Source: Spirodela intermedia
Taxonomy: Eukaryota > Streptophyta > Magnoliopsida > Alismatales > Araceae
Length of the DNA: 64,000 bases
NCBI GenBank assembly: GCA_902729315.2
Contig: LR746268.1
Location: 6,059,501 to 6,123,500, forward strand
Direction of reading: 5' to 3'
The position numbers were made by a program, and so were the translations under genes. Positions 23,661-35,600 of the stretch are shown in pieces. How positions within the stretch are numbered: position 1 is the first letter of the stretch; each line of letters begins with the position of its first letter. The notes under the pieces were generated by a model. It was not told the DNA's origin and did not search any database. It saw only the letters and a list, made by a program, of their open reading frames with translations.

Positions 23661-25741
23661 TGACTGGCTTTGATGGTAGGGGGAGCCCTCCTCCACCCGG
23701 CACGCTGCCACTCCAGGGGGGAATGTACGGTGCACGAAAGCTCGACGGTATGGTCCTCTGGTCGCCATCAAGAGCCGCCGCCGCCACTGAGGGCCCCCCA
23801 CCAACTTGCGTTTCTGTTAGAACGCTTGGCTAGAGGGACGCAATCGGCTCTCTCATCTAGGGACCGTTCGCAGACTGCGACGTAATGTCATGGTCAAAGT
23901 TGGTCAACGGTTAAGAAAGAGTGCTCTCTCACTATGGCTGGGCAGAGATTCTGGTCCGTCCAGCCCATTTATCCCGCGATCCATAGTATCATCGATTTTG
24001 CAGGTCCGATCACTTGGAAGCCCGGCCCATTCAGAGTTCGTGGAAAATGGGCCGACCCACTTTGCAGGGCATCCACTGAAGCTGGGGCCCACGGGTGGGG
24101 TCCATACTCTCGGCCGGGAAAATTCAGGTTCTCTCTCTCTCTCTCTCCGGATAGGACGGTGAAGATCTCACGGATCGGTTCCACTGAGCCGGGTTTCATG
24201 AAGCTACTCCAGAGAGAAAATGGGCCAGTCAAGTTTAAAGCCCAGCCCATTTTCGTTGGTCTAAATGGGCCAACCCACTTTACAGCTCACGAACCATGTA
24301 CTCCAGCTGGGCCCTCGAATTTCATCTCGGTAGAGGAAAATCAGTTGAAGACCACTGATTGGACGGTGGAGATCTCACCGCTTCCAAAGGTGATGTTGGA
24401 CAACCTGGCTTCACGAATCTGCTCCAAAGAAGGGGGGGCAGGGCCTTTCCTGGTGCACCTCTTTCGCGGCGGTTGCCGTTGCCAGTCGTCGTCGCCGCCG
24501 CCTCTGTTCTTCCTCCATTCGCCCGCCATTTTACGCGAGGAGGAGAGATATCGGAGGAATCGCAGGGTAGAAGGAGAGGGAGGGTGGGATCGGAGGGGGA
24601 AACCCTAACTGTAAGGAACGCTGCGCCGCGCCACACTGGCCGCAAGGCGGGAAAGAGGCGACGAATAGGGAAAGGAACAGATGAGGGGACAGTGACGGAG
24701 GCGTCGGGAGCGCGGAGATCAACTGAGTGTGTACGTTGGCGGTTTGTAACGTTTCCTACGTTTCTTTGATTGCTCGCGAGAAATGCGCCTGCCATCATGC
24801 TCCAGATCTCCGTCTGCCCCACCATTCTCTCCTCGGCCAGGCCCCGTTCTTCCTGTGCATCGCGGTGGCTAAATGCTGCCGGCCTTTCTTTTTTCGGTCT
24901 TCTTCTGCTGGTGATTTAGTTTTCACTTGGCGTTCAAGCTCGATTTGAGACTCCGGGAAACTGAGCGTCAGAAGCTGTAGGCTTCTTGATATTTTTACTC
25001 CTCTGCCCAGACTTATGCGGACGTTCTTGGCTTGCTCACCGAGGAAGTTAGCAATCTATGTGGATCCTTTATTTTTGTCTACCTGCGTGACGGTGACACC
25101 TTGGTTTGCACTGCGTCACAGTCTTTGATAAGGTGACGTCGACGATATATAGTATCTGACGAATTTCGAACTCGTCCGATGTACCAGTTTTCTGTGTCTC
25201 AGTGTCTGCAGCATCATTCTCGGCTACTTCATATACTTCTGGGATTCGTGTTCCAATTATCCCTTTTTGTATGAAGTTGAGAAAATGCTATAAATATAAC
25301 GTAAACCCTGTTTAGCGAAGAAAAATCTTCATGATACTCTTTGCCTCTATTCCTCAACCAATCTCTGAAGTGTCGTATTTAGTTCGAATCTCATATGCAT
25401 TTGCGGGCATCCTGCCTTTTCTTAATAGGACATAAAACGTGTCTTTTTTTTCTAAGTAGCTAAGCTGTTCCTCATCGCGAATTTGTGGAAATTCAGGTTC
25501 GATTAGTAAAAAGGGGTCTTAAAAAAGTTCTGAGTTGCCCTTTTTCCCTGATAAACTCTCAAATATTGCTTTGGATGGTTTATTCAGGTTCTTTGGAACT
25601 ATAATTTTCATAACCAGTGCAACTTTGGGCTGTATTGGGCACGGTGATCTCAAGAATCAGCGTGCCCCTTTTCACACTTTGCATGCAGAACTAGATTCAT
25701 CAACTTGAAGTTTCGTGCCTCTTCTTTAACTTTGAAGGAAG

Positions 25742-28700
25742 ATGACGGCAGCCGAACTTGTCTATTCTGCAACGAGTGATAAGCTTAAAGAAGTGGATTG
25801 GACGAAAAATATTGAAATCTGTGAACTAGTCGCTTGTGATAGCGGGTACATTTCTTGAGACACGTCTCTTGTACTTTCCTTTCCTGCAGTTGTTTCCAAT
25901 ATCAGTGTCCTGATGGCTACTGCTTGCCATCATGTAAATTTTCTCTAATGCAATATATCACTAATAGTAGCAGTAAAGTTATGGTCGCTTAACAGAAAAA
26001 ACAGTAATGAATGATAGAAAGGACTGCCGTTTTATAGGTATGTAGTGATGTTAATCGCTATACAAGGTCCCAAGTGCTTTATTTTTCCTGCATTGTCTGA
26101 GCTGAATGCAGGTTCCTGTAAAAGGTGTGCCATGAATTACTGGGAGAGAAGTGTCTTGAAGATACCTAGTGTTCTTTTCATACCAGCATGTACTCTATTG
26201 AGATACGAAAGAACAGTCATTGCTCTCCTTTTCCACCAAAAAAAATGTAGAAAAGAAACGTTTATGTACTTTTGTTTTAGCCAAAATGACTTTCATTCAT
26301 CATTTTCCCAATATCCTTGGTCAATAATATAATTCGGTTATGAATACGTTTTTTCATGTCATCTTGATACTACCACCCTGTAACATATTTCATTTTCATG
26401 TAAGCTCGTGTAGGGGATTTACTTCTTCACTGTGTGCCATGATTGTTAATGTAAATAGCCGGTCACGTCCTTATTACTGGATTTGTAAGTCAAGTGTCTC
26501 TAGGCTGTGGAGTTGCTTTTGTTCTCTAATGGAGAATTCCTCATATGTCCGTTATTCCAAAGGATAATGTCATCTCGCAAACTACATTTGCATTTAGAGT
26601 CTCGATGTTGAAGAGATTGTTACACTTGTATTACTACTATATGAAGAAAAGGAGCTTACAGATTCTGCTTTCTAAAATGTGTAATAATCAGCGGGAAAGT
26701 ATCTAAATTGAAGCTGACCTGTAGCAAAAGGTTTCTCCTAATTGCAGACTAAATTCAGGTGAATAGTGGTCATCATATATCTTCCAGTTCTTTTAGTATG
26801 TGTTGCACTGTCAGGGAAACCTAGCGTTAGCAGACAACCAACCTCTTTCAAATCAATGTCAAAACCTGCTGATGGTGCTATGTAGCCTTGTCTTTGCTGG
26901 GCTTCCACATGTAACATTTTTTTCTAAAGGTATTAGCCTATTAATTAAGTTCCCTGGCTAAACTCAGAGTCTCTAAATCCCTGATTTTATATGCTTAGAA
27001 TGCTCTTTTTTCCTTCATACTTCCATATTACATTCGTTCGGTTTGATCAGCGAAACTCCATCTAGAGTTTAGAAAGTTTGTTTTGACTTTTCTTTATCTG
27101 CTCCTTGCTTCACAATTGGGTATAGAAGTAGATATCTTTGTTGAAGTGGATAATAATTACTTATTCTGTTTTGGAGTACCAGCCATGCTAAGGAGGTAAT
27201 CAAATCTATCAAAAAGCGTCTTGGGAAAAAAGATCCAAATGTTCAGCTTTATGCTGTAATGGTAAGTTCATGTTTTCCACTTGTATTGAAATATCGTTTT
27301 TAAATGATTCAACCATTCTATATTTTATTAAATGATAGAGCTTTCGTTGACTGTGCTTTCATTGCGAAGGGTATTTCCTTTTAAGTGGCATTCTTCAAGT
27401 AGGTTCAACAAGTTTCGGTAACTTACAGCCTTTGTTGTGACTCTGGGGCTTATGTATTGCTGATGTTTCTACATCACTAATCAATTTGACTGATTGGTGA
27501 GATGTGACGACCTACATATTTGGCAAACTTATGTCAACTTAGCTTTTTCAAGAAATATATGTGAAAAAGGAGATCGTATTTTCATTCTTTGCCGTTTCAG
27601 TGGGGGCCATCTGAAAGATCTAATGATTGTAGGATGTATCCATTGTTCATGTTATCCATGTGATTAGTGGATTATGGGCCTCTGCAGTCAGAGAAAGTCC
27701 AAACTTCGTTCACGCTTAAACAGAAGAGTGGCAGCTAAGCTGTCGTTCTTTGGAGCTAGACATTATGTGTAAAATAATGTTTAGGCGTCTCTTTTACGTT
27801 TTAGTGGAATTTTTATTCTAGAACAACATGCAATTCAGACGTTTAGCTGGCATGAATATCACTCCCATGATCTGATTTTCCTCATGCTGATGACACGTCT
27901 TAGTTCATGAGAAGCTGGACGTTTTCTGCAAAAGTTTTCAGTGTGCATAACAAAAACAAAGGTTGGGATTATTTATTGTTCATGCCAGAAATTTTCAGAT
28001 AATTTGCTTACGCTGTTTACATTTTTTCACCAGCAGTTAGTCTTGGAAAATTTCTGCTTATGGGATGCTTCTTTGGAGCCGTCATTGTTAGTTATTTCCC
28101 ACAATAACTTCTCAACAATTGTTCAGTTGACTTGATATTTTTAATGTTATCATTGAGGTTAAAGAGTACTGTTTTCGTGTGTGTGAGCTTTCACAACTAT
28201 GACTTCAGGGTGTTATGGTTGTGAAGAGATTCATGAGCATTTGGGAATCTCTTTGGTTTAATGTATCGCCTGTGTGATGTGTCTGTGGGTACTAGATAGA
28301 TTTGAGCGTGTGCTCTACAAGTGGTTTGAACTGATTGCTTCATTTTTGCTTGATTTTTGTCTATATATTTTCTTTGGGTGTATTGACCCATATCAATGTT
28401 TAGTGCGCGTAAGATATATAACTTGTGTCAATTGTCCTGGGAAGATTCTTCATAGTGAAGTAACTTGATTATTTTTTCGTGGTATAGGGTTAAAAAACTT
28501 TTGATGATCGTGATGAGAGTTTCTGATTGGTGTATGAAAAGAGAATGAAAATTTGGCTCCTTTCTCTACTCCATTTAGCGATGATTATAATGATGGACCC
28601 TATTGGCTGTTGTTTTTGAGTGGGATGGCCTAAGTATCATAGCAGGTCCAGCATTCGGTATTTTTGGTTTCTTTTATGTGCATTTATTTTCCTGGCTATT

Positions 28701-31700
28701 TTTATTGTTCGTGGAGATCATTGCATCGTGTAAACCCAGTATATTTGATTTGTCGAGGGAATTAAATGTTTTGATGTTAGTGCAGCTGTTAGAGACGCTT
28801 GTGAATAATTTTGGAGAGCGTATTCACAAACTGGTTATAGAAAATGATCTTCTCCCCATACTTGTAAAGATTGTGAAGAGGAAGGTTTGTTAAGTTTCAC
28901 TTAGAAACCCTGTCATTTGTTATTGCCTTGAAGATTTTTTTCCCTGTACAACTTATGCCCTGTTTTGCAGACAGATTTTCCAGTTCGTGAGCGGATTTTC
29001 CTCCTTTTAGATGCTACACAAACTGCCCTGGGCGGAGCATCTGGGAAATTTCCTGAATACTATGCTGCTTATTATGACCTGGTGGTACGTATGGGATAAG
29101 CATGCAAAAGTGTTTATGAAATAAGTGTTGGTACTGAAATAGAGGCAAGGAAATCCGTCAATTTTATTCGTCCTTTCATTAGAGTCATTGCCATAATTCT
29201 TTTGTACAATCAGTTCCTTTTTTTCCTCACTGACAGTTTAGCAATATCAGATTTACCCCTTCCAGATTAAAAATGTCATTCTTTGCTTAATACAATTAGC
29301 AATTTAAGTTTTTTAATCCATATTCTCATGTTAAATATGATGTAATGATTAAAAAATTGTCCTTTTCAGTCTGTTCGCGTGCAGTTTCCCCAACGCCCTA
29401 GTGCTCATCAAAGCCCTGCTTTGACAGCCGATACAAATGGTTTGTTGAACCAGCAATCTGCCATCTCAAATAATGAAAGACACACGCAAAAGGGTTCTAC
29501 ACAGTCATATGGAGACTCGAGGTATATGGAATTAATATCATGTGTTATTTTCCTCATCTTTACCGTAAGCAGAACTCCCCCGCTAATGAAAAACAGAAAT
29601 ATGGAAAGCTGATAACAATACCGTCATCTTCATAATCTGCAGAAAGAAGAAAGCATTTTGTGTTTTAAGAGGAACATGGGTTTATTATCCGAAACATAAT
29701 TCAGCACGTGTTACAATCAGATTTCTCATCTTCATGAACATAATGCGTTATTGAATAAATAGAAATTTTTATTTATCTTTTCTGTATGTGAGGGTGTCTT
29801 TAGTTTGATACATTAGTTAAAAGGGCTCTTCATGCAGAAAATGTTCATGAAAAGCTGATCAGGTTAAGTGCTGTTAGCCTAGTTTTTTACTCAGTGAATT
29901 GTCGGTCCCTGGTCACCATTGCGCATGCATTTTAGTTAGTTTGTAGGGACGAGTGCTGTTGTCTGGGTTTCCACATTTTACAGTGTGATTCAAAGGATCT
30001 GGCATTCTAATGGCGAATCAATATTCTTTGCCTGATGTCTTTTCCTCTCACTTGATCTATTGCAGTATCATTCACAAGGCTGCGAGTGTTTTGGAGGTTT
30101 TGCAGGAAGTATTAAATGCTTTGGATCCTAAAAATCCCGAGGTATGATTTAGACATTAGAGTGCAGATTTTTCAAGTGTAGGTAACTACAGAAAATATTT
30201 CGTGTGATACATAAGAGAGCAATGATCCTAGCATTCAAGTTATTGGGCTCTTAACATCAATTTTACCAGATAAGGCACCTACGAAAAATTTCACTCTCTA
30301 CTGCACCTTTGAGATGTGACTGGGGAACGAAGGGGAGAAGGCAGAAAGAAAAGTAAATGACGGAATTGGGGAAAAAAGGAAAGATAAATGAGAGTTAAAT
30401 TGTATTTTTCTTTAACATCTTCCCTCAAACTATATTAACTTCGTATTCCACTACCATCACCATTCTTTGAATTTCACCTCGTCGGAACTGTGGGTCTGGT
30501 CAGTTCACTTGGGTCAACTTGCTTTGACTTGATCAATAATCGTGTGTGCAGGGAGCAAGTGATGAATTCACCTTGGATCTTGTCGAACAATGCTCTTTCC
30601 AGAAGCAACGTGTCATGCATCTTGTAATGACTTCACGGTAATTCTCATCTGCTTTCTTTCTTATTCTGTCGTTACATCATTAGCTCAGTTTCCTTAAGGA
30701 GATCACACTGTTCCTATGACCTTCTAGATTACTCTAGCTTGTTTTTTATCCTTCAAAATGAAACCAGTACCTTACTTTTGTCTGAAATTTGCATTCGCAA
30801 GTTGGTGCCAATTTGATTAGACAGCAAGTGCGTGATTTCACACACATCAGCATACACTTACTTTGAGGTTGTACTTTGTCTATAATCCTAAAATAGTGGT
30901 GCCATGGATGATGAAGGTGATTTTGTCAGGCATATTGGTTGGCAATTCGCGGAATATTTACAAGCTGTTAGTCTCACAAACTTGTTTTTACGGTAGTGGT
31001 AAAAAAGACTGGCCTTCCCCTTGTTTTGATAGCAAGTTAAACCATCGAACTTTCAGCAGTTTTCCTGGTCTACACGTACCAGAGGCATGCTTTCATATCT
31101 TGCTTTCTAGTGTTGAGTGATTGTAAAAGATCTTGTTATCGAAAAGGGTGTTGTTCATTCCACTAATGCTCCTACCAGATTTAAACGGAATGTTCTGCTT
31201 TCTTCAGGGATGAGAAGTTGGTGTCCCGAGCCATTGACCTTAATGAGCAGCTGCAAAAGGTGCTGACTAAACATGATGCACTTCTCTCCGGAGGTGTTAC
31301 CTCCTCCGTGAGTTCTTTTGATCATGAGCAAGTAGTAGAAGAAGAAGAAGAAGATGCAGATTGTCTTCTTCGCAGGTCGGTTATCAGTCTGTTTTATGCC
31401 CAAATCACTTAATAAGATTATTGATCGCAGTGATCTTTATATGTAAAAGTTCGATGGAACATGGTTTCTCGATCAGAATGTAATATACATATTTATATGT
31501 ATTACATTACTTACATATAATATTATTCTTATTGTGCATCTATGGGCACATACTAAAAATGATGCCCACGTTGTGATATAATGTGGATCCAAGGAACATT
31601 GATCGAAAGAACTGGTTTAAATCGAATTACATGTATGCCATATATCGAATTACAGTGTATATGGGAGTAGAAATCACAAATACATCATGAATTATTTTGC

Positions 31701-32080
31701 ATTTTATTATCCCCTTGTTATTTGGTTACAGATTGCGGAAAGGGAAAGCTTGTGCAAATGACCATTCAGAGACTTTCTCCGGCTCATTTGGCTCCGCTCG
31801 TGGAGAAAGACTAGGCAGGCCTGTTTCACGGGCACTTTGCATAGAACCATTGGATTCAAATGGTTCGACGCCTTCGGTTCCAATTCCCCCACCCCCATCC
31901 AGGTCTGCAGAGAGGGAGAAGTACTTCAAGGAGAAGAAAGTGGGGGATGGTCCAACCTTGGCTGGACACATGCGGGGCCTCTCCCTGCACAGCAGCAGCA
32001 ACGACAGCAGCTCTTGTGGAGGCAGCGTGGACCTAACTGAGCAAGGCCATCTTGGTGTGACTGACGGCAACCGACCATGA
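25742..32080 (+). CDS. TOL: TOM1-like (TOL) protein, VHS-GAT ubiquitin-binding ESCRT adaptor
   Basis: Nine exons (25742-25845, 27183-27261, 28786-28884, 28971-29084, 29370-29521, 30066-30141, 30552-30637, 31208-31375, 31732-32080) give 408 aa. The VHS domain fills about residues 1-140 ([59 protein letters not shown]). The GAT domain lies at about 185-285 ([46 protein letters not shown]). After it come an acidic run and a Ser/Pro-rich low-complexity tail. Plants lack ESCRT-0; TOL proteins replace it by binding ubiquitinated plasma-membrane cargo such as PIN2 and passing it to ESCRT-I. The VHS wording matches the short TOL3/TOL4/TOL5-type members rather than the long TOL6/TOL9 type. Intron 1 is 1337 bases. 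The gene is convergent with PLD delta. Confidence 0.92.
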
Positions 32081-32690
32081 GGTGAGACCATCTGAATATG
32101 ACTCTCTCTGATGTGTTAGTCTGTGCAGTAGATTGGCCCATAACTTATCCGCCCATCTCCTCGGAGGTTTCATTGATTTATGGGGCCGAGCCCCTGATGA
32201 AACCCGTACCATTAGCCCTTATGGATTGGTCTTGTCCTGCTGTTTATAATAGGTGAGTCGAGCCCGTTCTCGTGCCCGTTTTACCCTCCTTTGCTCATTT
32301 CATTCGGCCCTTGTGCAGATGGGTCCATGTCACTGTTCTGTCATCGTTTTTCTTAATGGAAATTTCCATGGCATTCCAATAGAGATGTCAGAGTTTTGTG
32401 AATGGAGAATGGATCCGAGAAGCATACTTTTACATACAGATCCTGGTAGAGATTGGCCTCGATTAGAGGAGAAAAAAAAAATTGGTAAGAGGAGACCTTT
32501 ACATCAGATCACGATGTGTATGATCCTAAAATAGTATCAAATCCAATCTTGTTTTACGAACTGGTATTCAGGCCTTTTGGTTGTTTGCTTTGGAAAGAAA
32601 ATCGCAAATCTTCTCACTACAGCTTCAATCTCCCAATATCTCTAGTCCCTTCGTTTCCCCTACCACGATCATCATTCATCTCCTTCCGTG
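32081..32690. terminator. Convergent 3' ends of TOL and PLD delta
   Basis: These 610 bases hold both 3' untranslated regions. Nothing else is recognised. Confidence 0.5.
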
Positions 32691-35600
32691 CTATGTCGTG
32701 AGGGAGTCAGGTAGAGTGTTGCTGTGAGCACCCAGAACCTTCCCACCCACATCAGGGAAGCACTCATACCCCGGCAATGGGTCCACCTTCCCATCTCTCC
32801 CTACCAGTACTGGGTACCTCATTAGGTGCCCTTTCATCACTTCGGTCTCTTCAGATATGTAAGCCTGCCAATTGTTGTCCGACAGCTCATTCACACGTCT
32901 CACACACTCGAGAGCGTGTGGCTCTTCAAACACACCTTCGAGGGTTCCCAAGTGCTCAGCCCATAGGGACATCCGATATCCAAATACCTGTAGACAGAAC
33001 AAGGACACCCATTTAGCCTTATGGTACATAGAATTGGTCGATCAAATGTTCTGGATTCGATTCTTGGGTGGGTGAACCTCCTTGGCCTCGTCAGGTTTCT
33101 AACAGTGTTTAAATGTATGGGGCATTCGATTCAGCCGGTCAAATCCAACCACGATTCGGATTGGCATTGACAAATTTGCTTCCATCTAGAATGGCCTAGT
33201 GAGATAGGTTTTCTCTGAACCTTCTGGTGGCGAGGTGGTTTGTCTACTGATGAACAAAGAAGCGGTGACCACAAACAGTGGAATGTTGGAATTAGATAAA
33301 TAGCGAGGAAACTATGGTACCTGGCCACGAGGATGGCATTGCGTCCCACTCCATCTATAATTTGGCTGATAGGCTCCCATAGCAATTTCAGTGTCCCTTG
33401 AGCCATCTAGAGACCTTTGATTGATGTTGGCAGACCCGATCATCACGTACTCGTCGTCAACTATCATTCCTTTGGCATGAACATAAATCATGAATCTCCG
33501 GAACTTTTGACTCGGGCACTGCAAAATTAAGTGGAAGTATTGTGTTTGACCTCTGGCGATGAGATAGAAAGTAAAATCTGAAGAGTCACCCCCTGATCAC
33601 ATCTTTCTCATTGTGAATGCATATTCCATCTTAGGATTCACATGGGTATGTTTTCTTGGCAAACACCTTGACTCTCCGACTGCACCAATAATATGCAGAT
33701 ATGATTTATCTTATGGAGTAGTCTTGAGAACTTTTAAATGAATTATATTTCAATATCTAATTAAAGACATTTTCTGGAAACTTATAAACAAAATCACATA
33801 CAAATTTCAGGTAGGTTGAAGTAATATTTACAGCATATTAATAGCAATATTATTGTTCTGTTCAACACGGGCAATTTACACAAGCAATCAAACCTGTGAT
33901 GAAGTATAAAATATTCAAAAGTATCAGAAAAAATTGGGGTTCAATCAAATCCGCTTTTCCGATAGCAACTATGATGAAGTGGAGGATAAGATAAAAAAAC
34001 CATACTGAGGAACTAGTCTCTGGTGGGTGATTTGTTGTGGATGTGTTTTCCTCTGGACCAGCTTCACGTTTCCCTAGACAGTAAAAATTCAAGTAGTCCA
34101 GTGGGTGGCTGTCGGAACCCACTTCCTCAAGTGCACCTGCAATGATCTTATACATCGTCTTCATTGTTTGCCCCTGCAATAAGGAATATATATCGGTTGG
34201 TCTTTTTTCTGTTATTTGCTAATATATTGTTCCGGTGATATCACCAAAAAAAATGTTCAAAAAGCCATAACAATCGAATGACAGTTTTAGAGGTGTTTAA
34301 AGGGAACAACATGATCCATAATGGAACACAATAAAAAGTTTCTGAGCTTTTTATGAAAATACGATGTAAATTTGGGTTTAAGGTTTAGGATTTAGGGTTT
34401 AGGGTTTGACATCTACCAAGAATATAAGGGACCAGATAATTAAATTATAAATGGCAGGAAAATTTGGATTTCATTTTGAAAAACTCTTTTACCTCGAGGT
34501 GAAACACAAACTACTTATGAGGTACCATGAATCAGATCGGGTGTATCAATTTACTAGGCCCTGTCTGACCCTAGCCTTTCTAAATACTCTAACCAACCAT
34601 TTGGCCCAGCCATAAGATGAATTGAGGATCTAGCTTAAGTCAACTGGAAATTCGATGGTGCATCCACAATTAGCTAATTCCGGGCTCAGTCAAGTTCGAT
34701 TTTTAGGGAGTGCAGCACGTCATCATTCCCCCTACTTTCCCCAATTAAAAATAAAATATTAGATTGGGAATACCGTGCTTTAATGGGCTCCATGACCAGG
34801 AATTGCTTCACAGCCGCTCAGAAGAATCCGAATACAAAATATGCGTGAACATCTAACCTGCCAGAACAGGATTTCTTGGACTGCAACTGTCGATGGAATG
34901 CCTTCAGGCCACATTGGAATAACAATATATGCGGCAAAACGTTCATCTGCCCTGATTCTGCTCGCAATCTTCAAGGCTATTTCCATGGGAACCAAGTTGT
35001 CTGCGCCTGTTTCAAATGATAGACTATGCAGCTTAAAGAAATGCATGTGCACTCAATATTGAAACAGAGGGGAATAGAGATTTCGGAGATTACTAAATAT
35101 AAGGGCAAACAGATATTTAGTTTGCCTCGTTGCCTGAGTTGATTAGTTTTATGTATATCACTTGCCACTCGATGTTTACCACTGGGGTCCATCACGTCGA
35201 AACCTCAGTTATATTGGCTGGTTATTGTTAGGGTTAATAAATGGTGATCAGAAATCTGAAACAGAGAAGAGTGGTCCCATGCACCCTCCATTTGTGTTGT
35301 TTCATCCAGTACACTCAAGTTGAAGAAATATTAACAGGGTTAAATGATCTAGTCAAGAAAAGGGTTTCTATTTGGTATTTGCTTCATGAACTAAGGCGAG
35401 AGAGGCAAAAAAATCAGTTTGTATAGACAATAAAATTTCAGGAAAGTTGGTCATGCATTAGGGAAACTTGATCATAAAAAATCAAACATGAATTTAACAG
35501 ATACTTGATACTGAAACCTGCATTCTTGTAGGATGGCCAACCATACGAAGATCCAACGAAGTACTGGTTCTCAATGTAGAGAAAATGCTGTGCAGACCTT

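Larger units (their letters stand above)
22570..25741. promoter_or_regulatory. BBX24 / TOL divergent intergenic region
   Basis: About 3.2 kb between divergent start codons. It contains a (GA)n run at 23056-23088 on the BBX24 side. A GCCGTC hexamer repeat lies at 23619-23660. A tandemly related pair of segments at about 24030-24440 is dense in TGGGCC/GGCCCA site II elements, and a telo-box AAACCCTAA lies at 24600-24608. Site II plus telo-box is the usual promoter combination for constitutively expressed plant genes and probably drives the TOL gene. Its transcript then likely starts near 24.6 kb and may carry a 5'-leader intron before the start codon. From about 24950 to 25740 I see no other gene. 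Confidence 0.55.

Noticed and set aside
23451-23804. Open frames with Val-Ala or Asp-Gly runs
   Set aside because: Products of the GCCGTC hexamer repeat in an intergenic region.
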